Below are positions 23,989-31,597 of a stretch of DNA of 43,483 nt, in pieces. Made by a program: the position numbers and the translations under genes. The number at the start of each line of letters is the position of its first letter. Positions within the stretch are counted from its first letter, which is position 1. The stretch is from the NCBI GenBank assembly GCA_002394235.1, contig DGTF01000048.1, positions 1-43,483 on the forward strand, given 5' to 3'. The notes beneath the pieces are model-generated. The model was not told where the DNA came from, ran no database searches, and saw only the letters and a program-made list of their open reading frames with translations. This DNA comes from Eubacterium sp. UBA4343. GTDB taxonomy: Bacteria > Bacillota > Clostridia > Lachnospirales > Lachnospiraceae.

Positions 23989-24189
23989 ATGCTCAAAAAA
24001 CCGAATAACCTGTTGGAAGCCCGAAAATCCACCGGTCTTTCCCGAACCAGGGCCGCTGAGGATCTCCAGCTTGACCCGAAAACGCTCTACCGGTATGAAA
24101 ACGGAACTCAATGCCCGAATGTTTATACTGCGATGCGTCTCTCGGACTATTATCAGCGGAGTGTAAAGGAGTTATTTCCTATAGAATAG
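23989..24189 (+). CDS. Small XRE family HTH protein
   Basis: A 66-residue protein that is essentially one Cro/CI-type HTH domain: NLLEARKSTGLSRTRAAEDLQLDPKTLYRYENGTQCPN, then a YTAMRLSDYYQRSVKELF helix. It has no sensing domain. ATG 23989 is chosen because GAGGTG (23976-23981) lies 7 bp upstream. An in-frame ATG at 23974 overlaps that site. It lies downstream of the S24 repressor on the same strand with a 150-bp gap. It could be a Cro-like partner of that repressor or a stand-alone regulator. The stop region is duplicated (18-bp period). Confidence 0.82.
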   Translation: MLKKPNNLLEARKSTGLSRTRAAEDLQLDPKTLYRYENGTQCPNVYTAMRLSDYYQRSVKELFPIE

Positions 24190-24216
24190 AGTCCGGACAT
24201 GGAATAGGGCCCGGAC
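24181..24216 (+). repeat. Duplicated 3' end of the small HTH gene (2 x 18 bp)
   Basis: ATAGAATAGAGTCCGGAC (24181-24198) contains the last codons and TAG stop. ATGGAATAGGGCCCGGAC (24199-24216) repeats it with three differences and keeps GAATAG. Confidence 0.8.
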
Positions 24217-24282
24217 AGCCTGTGCACCGCTGGAACCGGGGGCACAGCAGCTGCCCGACAAAGCACTGTCAAAGAACGATTT

Positions 24283-25932
24283 CTACAGCTCATTCAGCAG
24301 CTGCGGAATGTTTTTCTTACCGAAGAGAATCTTCTCTCCAGCATTTATGACAAGGCAGGGAACGCTCATCACATTATATTTTTGCTTTAACTCTCCGAAG
24401 TGATTGAGATCATACACTTCGGCACTGACAAGCGGGTTAAGCGACGCGATCCGCTGCGCAGCAGTTACCAGTTCCGGGCACATGGTGCAGGAGAGAGACA
24501 CCAGGATCTGCATGTGTATGTCACGTTTTATCCCGGCGATTTTTTCCCGAAGCTCCGGATCGATTGCCTGTCCCGGCCCGGATGCATTGTAGAGCCCGAG
24601 AACAAAAGAGGTGAACTCATGTCCGCCCGGCACGCCATGGAATGCAAGACCGGTCGGGGAATGATCCTCCTGCAGAATCCGGACAAACGGGGTGTCTTCT
24701 GATTTTTCATCCGATACGATCACCGACAGCTTATCCGTCTGACCTGCAAGCTCGTCCATATAGGATTTCAGCTCTTCAGAAACCGGACGATTGTCTGAAT
24801 GGATCTCCAGAATCAGTGGTTTCTCCATTTTGGCAAAGACACTTGAAAGCTGCTGTCTGATCTCATCGGATAAAAGTCCAGTCTGCCTTGAAACCCCGCC
24901 GCCTTCCCCGGAATCTGTGCCGGAATCGACAACCTTATGCACGGAGGCTCTTGCCGCCGGGCGTTCTGCCTTTCTTCCGGTTTTCTGCTGCATGACTGAG
25001 ATATACTTCTCAAGCTCGGTTGCTGCCAGAGCACCATCTCCGGTAGCCGTCACAACCTGCCGCAGGGGTTTGATGCAGACATCTCCCGCCGCATACAGAC
25101 CTTCTACACTCGTTTTCTGGTTTCTGTCGGTTACGGCATATCCCTGTTCATTGAGCTCGGCAAGATTCCGGATTAATTCTGTGGACGGCAGGTATCCGGC
25201 AAACACAAACACACCGAAAGTATCCCCGTTTTCCGGCGTATAGACAGTTCTCTTACCGTTTTTTATATTCTTCCAGCTAATGGTTCGCAGAACCGAATCT
25301 CCCGTCACGCTTTCCACTTCCGTATTTGTGAGGACGGTGATCTTGTTGTTGCTGCGTGCCGTATCCGCTGCAGATTTTGCGCAGGTAAAATCATCCTCAC
25401 GGATCAATATTGTTACATGCGAAGCGTATTTAGTCAGGAATACAGATTCTTCTGCGGCAGCAAAGCCGCCTCCAATCACGAAGATCTCCTTCCCGCTGAA
25501 GAATTCACCATCGCATGTCGCACAGTATGCGACACCATGTCCCTTGTACTCAGCTTCACCACGGAAGCCGATCATTCTCGGGTGCGCACCCGTGGCCAGA
25601 ATTACACCAAGACATTCCAGCGTTCCCTTATCCGTCTCCACCTTGCGGATCTCGCTTGAAAAATCAAGGGATGTCACTTCCGCGCTCATGAACTCACATC
25701 CAAAGGCCTCCGCCTGTTTTCGCATGCGCTCTGTCAGTTCCCTTCCGCTTACCGGTCCGCTTCCCGGAAAATTAACGACCTCTGACGTTATCGTGATCTG
25801 TCCGCCGAAGGTCTCTTTTTCCACTACAAGAACCCGATAACAGGCACGTGCCAGATAAAGGCCGGCGGTCAGGCCCGCAGGCCCTCCGCCGATTACAACC
25901 GCATCATAAAAGTTATTCTTTTCCACAGGCAT
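24283..25932 (-). CDS. AhpF-like flavoprotein disulfide reductase with C-terminal thioredoxin-like domain
   Basis: A 549-residue enzyme. Residues 1-320 are a thioredoxin-reductase module: FAD fold VVIGGGPAGLTAGLYLARA, redox pair Cys137/Cys140 (AYCATCDGEF), NAD(P)H fold VIGGGFAAAEE and FAD motif GLYAAGDVC. After a Ser/Gly-rich linker (about 325-355), residues about 360-549 resemble the double thioredoxin-fold N-terminal domain of AhpF, with the redox pair Cys482/Cys485 (SLSCTMCPELV) and the cis-Pro MSVPCLV. In classical AhpF that domain is at the N-terminus, so the domain order here is reversed. It follows ahpC by 9 bp and should pass electrons from NAD(P)H to AhpC. The start at ATG 25932 has AGGAGG 5 bp upstream. 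Confidence 0.9.
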   Translation of the reverse strand: MPVEKNNFYDAVVIGGGPAGLTAGLYLARACYRVLVVEKETFGGQITITSEVVNFPGSGPVSGRELTERMRKQAEAFGCEFMSAEVTSLDFSSEIRKVETDKGTLECLGVILATGAHPRMIGFRGEAEYKGHGVAYCATCDGEFFSGKEIFVIGGGFAAAEESVFLTKYASHVTILIREDDFTCAKSAADTARSNNKITVLTNTEVESVTGDSVLRTISWKNIKNGKRTVYTPENGDTFGVFVFAGYLPSTELIRNLAELNEQGYAVTDRNQKTSVEGLYAAGDVCIKPLRQVVTATGDGALAATELEKYISVMQQKTGRKAERPAARASVHKVVDSGTDSGEGGGVSRQTGLLSDEIRQQLSSVFAKMEKPLILEIHSDNRPVSEELKSYMDELAGQTDKLSVIVSDEKSEDTPFVRILQEDHSPTGLAFHGVPGGHEFTSFVLGLYNASGPGQAIDPELREKIAGIKRDIHMQILVSLSCTMCPELVTAAQRIASLNPLVSAEVYDLNHFGELKQKYNVMSVPCLVINAGEKILFGKKNIPQLLNEL

Positions 25933-25941
25933 CCGCCTCCT

Positions 25942-26505
25942 TTACAATGCTCCAACCAGGTCAAGGGTCGGTTTGAGAGTCTTCGCTCCCGGCTGCCATT
26001 TTGCGGGGCATACCTGATCTCCGTGCTCCGCAACAAACTGGCTCGCCTGCAGACGGCGGAGAAGTTCATCCGCATTACGTCCGACATTCCCGGCATTTAC
26101 CTCATAGACAACGATTTTTCCCTCCGGATTAACGATAAAACTGCCACGCTCTGCCATTCCATCCGCTTCAATCAATACATCAAAATCCTTCGCAAGAGCA
26201 TGCGTCGGATCCGCCAGCATCGGATAGGTGATTTTTCCGATCCGATCAGAATGATCGTGCCATGCCTTATGTACAAAATGGGTATCGCAGGAAACAGAAT
26301 AGATTTCGCAGCCAGCCGCCTTAAAATCCGCATATCTGTTTTCAAGGTCCTCAAGTTCCGTCGGGCAGACAAATGTAAAATCTGCCGGATAAAAGAAGAA
26401 TACGCTCCATTTTCCCATAATATCTTTTTTCGTGACGGTTTTGAATTCTCCATTCACATACGCCTGTACAGAGAAATCGGCTACTTCCTTGTTGATTAAT
26501 GACAT
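25942..26505 (-). CDS. ahpC: Alkyl hydroperoxide reductase C (2-Cys peroxiredoxin)
   Basis: A 187-residue typical 2-Cys peroxiredoxin. The peroxidatic Cys47 lies in FYPADFTFVCPTELED and the resolving Cys166 in DQVCPAKWQPGAKTL. The enzyme reduces H2O2 and organic hydroperoxides and is recycled by the adjacent AhpF-like reductase, with which it forms an operon (9-bp gap). The start at ATG 26505 has AGGAGG upstream. Per-box-like dyads lie in the 106-bp upstream region and PerR is encoded next, so peroxide induction is expected. Confidence 0.96.
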   Translation of the reverse strand: MSLINKEVADFSVQAYVNGEFKTVTKKDIMGKWSVFFFYPADFTFVCPTELEDLENRYADFKAAGCEIYSVSCDTHFVHKAWHDHSDRIGKITYPMLADPTHALAKDFDVLIEADGMAERGSFIVNPEGKIVVYEVNAGNVGRNADELLRRLQASQFVAEHGDQVCPAKWQPGAKTLKPTLDLVGAL

Positions 26506-26532
26506 GTGTGTTTCCTCCTTTGTAATATCGAT

Positions 26533-26556
26533 CTAAAAATTATTAGTTTTGTCTAA
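26533..26556. promoter_or_regulatory. Candidate Per boxes upstream of ahpC
   Basis: Two overlapping AT-rich dyads, CTAAAAATTATTAG (26533-26546) and TTAGTTTTGTCTAA (26543-26556), lie 28-51 bp before the ahpC start. They resemble the Per-box pattern (TTATAAT-N-ATTATAA) but are shorter by one base. Confidence 0.5.
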
Positions 26557-26561
26557 CTATC

Positions 26562-26600
26562 GTTTTTATTGAAAGGCAGATGTCTCAGACACCTGCCTGA
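26562..26600 (-). terminator. Terminator downstream of perR
   Basis: AGGCAG-A-TGTCT / AGACA-C-CTGCCT (26575-26599) forms an 11-bp stem with one mismatch. In the minus-strand direction it is followed by TTTCAATAAAAA. It separates perR from ahpC. Confidence 0.6.
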
Positions 26601-26611
26601 TTCAATACAAA

Positions 26612-27010
26612 TTATAAGTGTTGCGGATCCTGTGCTTTCTGCGGCGTCTCCTGTCTGCTCCTGCACGCATCGCACAGATGATAAAGTTTCAGGTCGTAAG
26701 CGGAGACCGGGATCCCTGCCTTTTCCGAGAGCCATCCCGTCATGTCCGGCAGTGTCAGGTCAGTAAGCCTTCCGCAATTCATGCAGACCAGATGGTCATG
26801 TCTTGCACTCGTATCATAGCGGTCCGGGAATCCCTCCACACTGATCTTCCGGATCAGGCCCTTCGCCGTAAGGGCGTTCAGGTTATTGTAGACCGTTGCA
26901 ATGACCACGGATGGATATTTTTCCCTCAGCAAGAAGAAAATCTGCTCCGCTGTCATGTGTTTCCCGGCGGAACACACAATTTCCAGGATACTCTTCATAT
27001 ATCTGGCCAA
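26612..27010 (-). CDS. perR: PerR-type Fur family peroxide regulator
   Basis: A 132-residue Fur-superfamily regulator. A winged helix (TAEQIFFLLREKYPSVVIATVYNNLNAL, about 20-47) precedes the dimerisation domain, with His71/His73 (ARHDHLVC), structural Zn ligands Cys76/Cys79 (CMNC) and Cys113/Cys116 (CDAC), and Asp63/Asp66 in PDRYDT. This matches PerR, which loses DNA binding when Fe-catalysed oxidation hits its His ligands. The strong RBS (AGGAGG, complement of 27016-27021) fits a TTG start at 27010 (6-nt spacing). The ATG at 26998 is too far. The N-terminal helix found in most PerR proteins is almost absent. Transcription starts in a tandem Per-box array, so autoregulation is expected. Confidence 0.9.
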   Translation of the reverse strand: MARYMKSILEIVCSAGKHMTAEQIFFLLREKYPSVVIATVYNNLNALTAKGLIRKISVEGFPDRYDTSARHDHLVCMNCGRLTDLTLPDMTGWLSEKAGIPVSAYDLKLYHLCDACRSRQETPQKAQDPQHL

Positions 27011-27032
27011 AACACCCTCCTGAATCAGAACC

Positions 27033-27112
27033 CTAGAATTATTCCAAATCAGAATTATTCTGAATTAGAATTTTCCTGAATCAGAAATCATTCTGAATTA
27101 GAATTATTCTAA
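27033..27112. promoter_or_regulatory. Tandem array of five Per-box-like palindromes
   Basis: Five 15-16-bp dyads lie head to tail, each separated by one base: CTAGAATTATTCCAA (27033-27047), TCAGAATTATTCTGA (27049-27063), TTAGAATTTTCCTGA (27065-27079), TCAGAAATCATTCTGA (27081-27096) and TTAGAATTATTCTAA (27098-27112). The second and the last are perfect palindromes. The array fills the perR leader from the predicted start site to just before the RBS. Confidence 0.8.
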
Positions 27113-27116
27113 ATTT

Positions 27117-27145
27117 AAAATACAGGAAAGAAGCTTACTTGTCAA
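27117..27145 (-). promoter_or_regulatory. Predicted perR promoter
   Basis: On the minus strand consensus TTGACA (complement of 27140-27145), a 17-bp spacer and TATTTT (complement of 27117-27122). The predicted start near 27109 falls inside the first Per-box-like element. Confidence 0.75.
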
Positions 27146-27185
27146 CCAAAATTTTTTATATTATCTCCCCACCTAAGGAATACAG

Positions 27186-27222
27186 AAAAAGTCCCGGAAA
27201 GTAGTTTTCTGCTTTCCGGGAC
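27186..27222 (-). terminator. Terminator of the sugar operon
   Basis: The perfect 11-bp stem GTCCCGGAAAG (27191-27201) / CTTTCCGGGAC (27212-27222) is followed on the minus strand by TTTTT (complement of 27186-27190). It ends transcription from the DUF4432 gene and insulates perR. Confidence 0.9.
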
Positions 27223-27360
27223 CTCGTTTCCTGTCATTCGATACCTTCTATTTTTCCTTCAGCTTTTCCTTCTATGTTCAGCACCCTCACATAGTTCGTC
27301 GCAATATACAATATGGCATTCACAATAATCCTTCACAACAGCTTTTTGCCTTTTCATCTT

Positions 27361-28329
27361 TTAATCTTCAATCATGCGAACCTTCACATGGTAGATTTTC
27401 TTCTCGCCCGGCTGCAGGAATTTCAGCATCCCATTTTTTCTCATGACATCTCTGCCATCCGGATAGCAGTTTCCGCATTCCAGGCCCAGCACGTAATCTC
27501 TGACGCCCATCATCTTCCACTCTACAAAGCCGTCAAGCTTCGATGCGTCAAAGCTGATGCGGAGTCCCGCATGCAATTTTGGCTGGTAGATTTCCGCGAT
27601 TCCGTTCTCATCTGAAAATTTGTGATAATAACAGCGCTCCTGATACCCTGCTGTCGGCTTCTCCATATGCATCCAGTTTGCAATATCATCCGCTGCATGA
27701 GCGTCCCTCGGCTTCACTTCCACAGATGGAATCGTAATCACACTATCCTCGTCCAGAAGCGGATAACCCATGTTCATATGATACAGAACTTCCATCGGCT
27801 CCACCCTGTCACCGGTATTTGTGATACTATCGCAGATCTCAAACTCATTCGTTTCCGTGGACACGTGGATCTCCCGTTCCAGTCTCAGTTTTCTGCCGAA
27901 AATCTGCTCATCCTTTGTCACCGTATGAACGATCAACTCTCCGCCCTTTTCAAAAAAATATGCCTGCTCACAGGGGGAATTCGCAATGGACCCGTGCAGA
28001 GGCAGTTCTTCTCCCTCGTCCGTACACGGACTCCCTACTGCCTGCAGCCCGCAGGTGGTAAGAAATCCGGCAGTAAAGGAGGACAGCCAGTTACTGCCTG
28101 TACGGTCATAGTAGGCCGGTGCCACATAACCGCACGGAGACATATAACTCATATTGATTCCTTTGAACCGGAGTCTTGTAATATCCCCATTTCGGTCAGG
28201 AGAAATGACAAGCTCCAGTCCCTTTCCGTTATTCACCTCAAACAGGCGCATTCCATCGCCCTTTCCGCCTGACAGACGGTGTTCTTCGATCCCATAGAGC
28301 TGGGAATCATGTCCGATATATGGATTCAT
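27361..28329 (-). CDS. DUF4432 / aldose 1-epimerase-like protein
   Basis: A 322-residue soluble beta-rich protein of the DUF4432 family, related to galactose mutarotases. Typical segments are VISPDRNGDITRLRFKGINMSYMSP, SFTAGFLTTCGLQAVGSPC, ELPLHGSIANSPC and MEVLYHMNMGYPLLDE, with His residues in the last two as likely catalytic or binding groups. It would interconvert anomers or a related sugar form for the neighbouring isomerase and kinase. It is the last gene of the minus-strand sugar operon, 12 bp after the kinase gene, and is followed by a strong terminator. The sugar is not identifiable. Confidence 0.88.
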   Translation of the reverse strand: MNPYIGHDSQLYGIEEHRLSGGKGDGMRLFEVNNGKGLELVISPDRNGDITRLRFKGINMSYMSPCGYVAPAYYDRTGSNWLSSFTAGFLTTCGLQAVGSPCTDEGEELPLHGSIANSPCEQAYFFEKGGELIVHTVTKDEQIFGRKLRLEREIHVSTETNEFEICDSITNTGDRVEPMEVLYHMNMGYPLLDEDSVITIPSVEVKPRDAHAADDIANWMHMEKPTAGYQERCYYHKFSDENGIAEIYQPKLHAGLRISFDASKLDGFVEWKMMGVRDYVLGLECGNCYPDGRDVMRKNGMLKFLQPGEKKIYHVKVRMIED

Positions 28330-28341
28330 TCTTATCCACTC

Positions 28342-29841
28342 CTACATCAATGGTCTGACTGCATGATATACCTGTCGATATCTCTCATATATCTTCTGAT
28401 ATCTCTCATGCATCTCTTTTCTCGGCACATAAGTCACGGTTTCTTCTACCATGTGAGCAGCCGCATCCGCAAGATCAGAAAACAGGCCGATCGCCACTCC
28501 TGTCAGCATGGCGCTTCCAACCGTTCCCGCATCTGCAGTTTTCAATGCCGTCATCGGAAGGTTCAGCATATCCGCCTTCATCTGCATCCAGACAGCAGAA
28601 TGCGCGCCGCCGCCTGTTGCATGTAATTTCTGAAAATGAATTCCGGAATGCTTCAATGCCTGCAGGTTCAGGTACATTTCATAAACTACACCCTCCATAC
28701 AGCCGCGGTAGATGTCTGCTGCGGTAGTGGCCGTTGTGAGCCCCAATACCGCGCCCTTTGAACCCGTGTCCATATATGGTGTCGCGGCTCCCGCAAAATG
28801 CGGCAGAACCAGCAGTCCGCTCGGTGCCCCATGGTGAACGTCGTCATACATTTTTTCCAGGTATTCATTTACCGAAATTCTCTGTTCCCCTGCCAGTTTC
28901 TTCTCCTCTTTCGCAATGGTCTCTACACACCACTGCATCAGCGCACCACCGGTATAGGAAAATGCATAAGCCACGTATTTTCCCGGTATGACATACGGTA
29001 CAACGGAAAAATATCCCTCATACATCACATCAATGTCCGGCAGTTCATCGTAAATCGGAGTCAGACACTCTACCGTTCCGGCTCCGTCAACCGCAACCGT
29101 CCCGTCAAATGCTCCTGCTCCGACTGCCGCAGCCACCTGATCATGGCTGACGGATACGATTTTCGTATCCGTCGACAAGCCCGTCATCTGTGCGGATTTC
29201 TGTGTAATCACTCCCGCTATGGTGCCCGAAGGTACCGGTTCAGACATCAGATTGCTGTCAATGTCTGCCGCCTCAAATATATCCCTGCTCCAGCAAAGAT
29301 TTTTTATATCGAAGGCCATCGTGCGGGTAGCAAGAGAATAGTCAATCTGCGCCTTTCCGGTCAGATGATAAACCACATAGTCTCCCATCAGGAGGATTCT
29401 CCTGGTTGAAGCATAAATCTCCGGACAGTGTTTTTTGATCCACATTATCTTGGAAATGCTATACATCTCATGGGGTCTCAGTCCTGTAATATGCGCAATA
29501 TTATGCCCGCCAAGCTTCTCGATCAGTTCCCGGCACTCTTCCTGCCCTCTCGGATCTGTATACAGCATTGCCGGATGAAGCGGATTTCCCGCCTCATCCA
29601 CGCAGACGAACGTCTCTCCAAAGCTTGTCACACCGATACCCGCAATATCCGGGTACTTTTCAGCCATCTCCCGAATGGATGCATACACGGCGTCCATAAT
29701 GGCCGCAGCGTCAATCTCATGACCGGTGACCGCGCGCGTCACCGGATAATCGCGATAGGCTTTCGCCAGATATTTTCCCTGATCATCGAATACCGTACAC
29801 TTGCATCCGGTCGTTCCGATGTCTAATCCTGCTATCTTCAT
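28342..29841 (-). CDS. FGGY family carbohydrate kinase
   Basis: A 499-residue sugar kinase with the FGGY two-domain fold. The N-terminal phosphate-binding loop is AGLDIGTTGCKCTVFD (Asp7, Thr10/Thr11), the catalytic base is Asp234 (SVSHDQVAAAVGAG), the second ATP segment is VDGAGTVECL and the adenosine region is LHATGGGAHSAVWMQMKADML. The sequence resembles xylulokinase-type members, but substrates in this family (ketoses, polyols) cannot be read off. In this operon it would phosphorylate the ketose made by the isomerase before the aldolase acts. The start at ATG 29841 has a weak GGAAATAG upstream. The 303-bp gap before it contains a 64-bp repeat array. Confidence 0.92.
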   Translation of the reverse strand: MKIAGLDIGTTGCKCTVFDDQGKYLAKAYRDYPVTRAVTGHEIDAAAIMDAVYASIREMAEKYPDIAGIGVTSFGETFVCVDEAGNPLHPAMLYTDPRGQEECRELIEKLGGHNIAHITGLRPHEMYSISKIMWIKKHCPEIYASTRRILLMGDYVVYHLTGKAQIDYSLATRTMAFDIKNLCWSRDIFEAADIDSNLMSEPVPSGTIAGVITQKSAQMTGLSTDTKIVSVSHDQVAAAVGAGAFDGTVAVDGAGTVECLTPIYDELPDIDVMYEGYFSVVPYVIPGKYVAYAFSYTGGALMQWCVETIAKEEKKLAGEQRISVNEYLEKMYDDVHHGAPSGLLVLPHFAGAATPYMDTGSKGAVLGLTTATTAADIYRGCMEGVVYEMYLNLQALKHSGIHFQKLHATGGGAHSAVWMQMKADMLNLPMTALKTADAGTVGSAMLTGVAIGLFSDLADAAAHMVEETVTYVPRKEMHERYQKIYERYRQVYHAVRPLM

Positions 29842-29890
29842 ACTATTTCCTCAATTATACAAACCAATCCTGTATTCGTCCAATCGCAGC

Positions 29891-30050
29891 GTTCCCGGCG
29901 CACAGGAAGAGTGCCTGAGACCCTCAACGACTTTCTTTTGATCTTTGCCGCAATGTTCCCGGCGCACGGGAGGACTGCCTGAGATCCTCAACGACTTTCT
30001 TTTGATCTTTGCCGCAATGTTCCCGGCACACGGGAAGAGTGCCTGCCAGC
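29891..30050. repeat. 64-bp tandem repeats with internal hairpin
   Basis: Copies begin at 29891, 29955 and 30019 with GTTCCCGGCGCAC or a variant, and the third copy is partial. The first two share CTCAACGACTTTCTTTTG and ATCTTTGCCGCAAT. Each start can form TTCCCG/CGGGAA hairpins. They occupy most of the 303-bp gap between the isomerase and kinase genes, inside the operon. The rest of the gap (to 30144) shows only a GCCGCTGCGAAGCGGC hairpin at about 30081-30096. Confidence 0.92.
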
Positions 30051-30144
30051 GGGCGGGAAAATCACCGGCACGGCCGCTGCGAAGCGGCTATCTTGATCTG
30101 CGGACTTATACATATTGTGGCGTCCCCCCAGCAGGGCATAGTTT

Positions 30145-31551
30145 TTACTGATCAATGTCAACCCACTCATAACCGAGATATGTAGTGAAAGCCTCTTTTA
30201 AGATCTCCTTCATATGGCCGACACCTACACAGGTATGATGCTTGAAGCCGCCCTTCGCAAGCTTAATCATTTTATCCTGCATATTATCTATGGCACAGAC
30301 GCCCGCACATCCGAAGTATGCATCCTCGATCGGATCATCGGTGAATTCTGCCTCTGTGGCGTAGATAACCACCTTTCCATCCACGGTTAAGCAGTTGGAA
30401 AGCGTTGTTTTCATCGGACGGATACGGCCCTCGTTTGTTCCCCATCCGGATCCCGGATCCCCTTTCGCAAACATCTTGTGCTCGGTAACCGTACCTTTCT
30501 TTACCATAAGGCTCTGGGCAGTCGATCCGCAGTGGAACAGAATTACCTTGTTCTCATCATCTCCGTAGTTATTGTTCCAGTCAAGGACTGCCGCAGGCTG
30601 CTCACTTGCGAGAGCCATTGCCCGCATGGATATCGCGGAAGTCAGATCAATCTCACAGGAGGTCACGATGCCGCGGTCATTCAGCTCCGAAAGGAGCACA
30701 CACGGACATACCCGAAGAATTGTCTCCATCTCATTCCAGCAGCGAATCGCCAGCGCATCCAGATGATACTCTTTGATGTATTCGTCAATGACAACCGATA
30801 TCTTAGCCAGAGTATTCTTGTTTTTCTCCGGAACTTTGCTGAAGTCCGCATATTTCATCAGGCTTTCTTTCTTAGCCAGAACGACAGCATCCGTATCGGA
30901 TTTGTTATTTACTTTATATATCAGTTCTGAAAGATCAAAGCACTCTACAGTAATGCCGTTTTTCTGCAAACCGATCTCGTCAAATCTGGTTGTCTTGAAT
31001 GCCGTGGTTCTTGCCCCGATGCACCCGATTGTGAATCTTTTCATTCCATTCACCACGCGGCAGATCGCGGCAAAGTCACGTAAATTCTCCTGAAACTTTT
31101 CAGAAAGCGGATGAACGACATGTGGCTTTAATACGGTAAACGGTACCTGATACTGCGTGAATACATCGGTAACTGAGAATTTCCCGCAAAACGCGTCTCT
31201 TCGGTGGGCAAAGTCCATTTTCCCGATCTCATCCGGATATGCCTGCATTAAAATCGGCACTCCGGCATCCCGCAGCGCAGTGATCGCCCCGTTCTCATCT
31301 GCAAAGATCGGCATAGAGAAAATCACTCCGTCGTACTCTCCCTCATGCTCCTTTAACCATTTTGCATAAAGCATTCCCTCGTCCCTTGTCTCGATTCCTC
31401 CGAACCGGGTAAGCCCCGCATCCATCGCAATATAATTATAGCCCGCGTCTGTGACAGCCTTGATCATATCCTCTCTTGCGCCGTAGATTAACTCTCCCGG
31501 CATGAAACCTCTGTTACAGAACGCCAGCGCAAATGTCATTTTTCTTCCCAT
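30145..31551 (-). CDS. L-fucose/L-arabinose isomerase family protein
   Basis: A 468-residue isomerase of the fucose/arabinose isomerase superfamily, which uses Mn2+ to convert aldoses to ketoses. Visible features are an N-terminal Rossmann-like part with LTRFGGIETRDEGMLYAKWL and DGVIFSMPIFADENGA, a middle IGCIGARTTAFKTTRFDE, RCWNEMETILRVCPCVLLSELNDRG as a candidate metal-binding region (Glu), and the C-terminal FHCGSTAQSLM. The start at ATG 31551 is chosen because GGAGGA lies 8 bp upstream. A longer frame to 31575 overlaps the RBS. Substrate is unknown. The operon partners suggest an aldopentose or deoxyhexose. Confidence 0.88.
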   Translation of the reverse strand: MGRKMTFALAFCNRGFMPGELIYGAREDMIKAVTDAGYNYIAMDAGLTRFGGIETRDEGMLYAKWLKEHEGEYDGVIFSMPIFADENGAITALRDAGVPILMQAYPDEIGKMDFAHRRDAFCGKFSVTDVFTQYQVPFTVLKPHVVHPLSEKFQENLRDFAAICRVVNGMKRFTIGCIGARTTAFKTTRFDEIGLQKNGITVECFDLSELIYKVNNKSDTDAVVLAKKESLMKYADFSKVPEKNKNTLAKISVVIDEYIKEYHLDALAIRCWNEMETILRVCPCVLLSELNDRGIVTSCEIDLTSAISMRAMALASEQPAAVLDWNNNYGDDENKVILFHCGSTAQSLMVKKGTVTEHKMFAKGDPGSGWGTNEGRIRPMKTTLSNCLTVDGKVVIYATEAEFTDDPIEDAYFGCAGVCAIDNMQDKMIKLAKGGFKHHTCVGVGHMKEILKEAFTTYLGYEWVDIDQ

Positions 31552-31597
31552 CACTCTGTCCTCCATTAAATCCATTAAATTTCAATACATGAATCCT

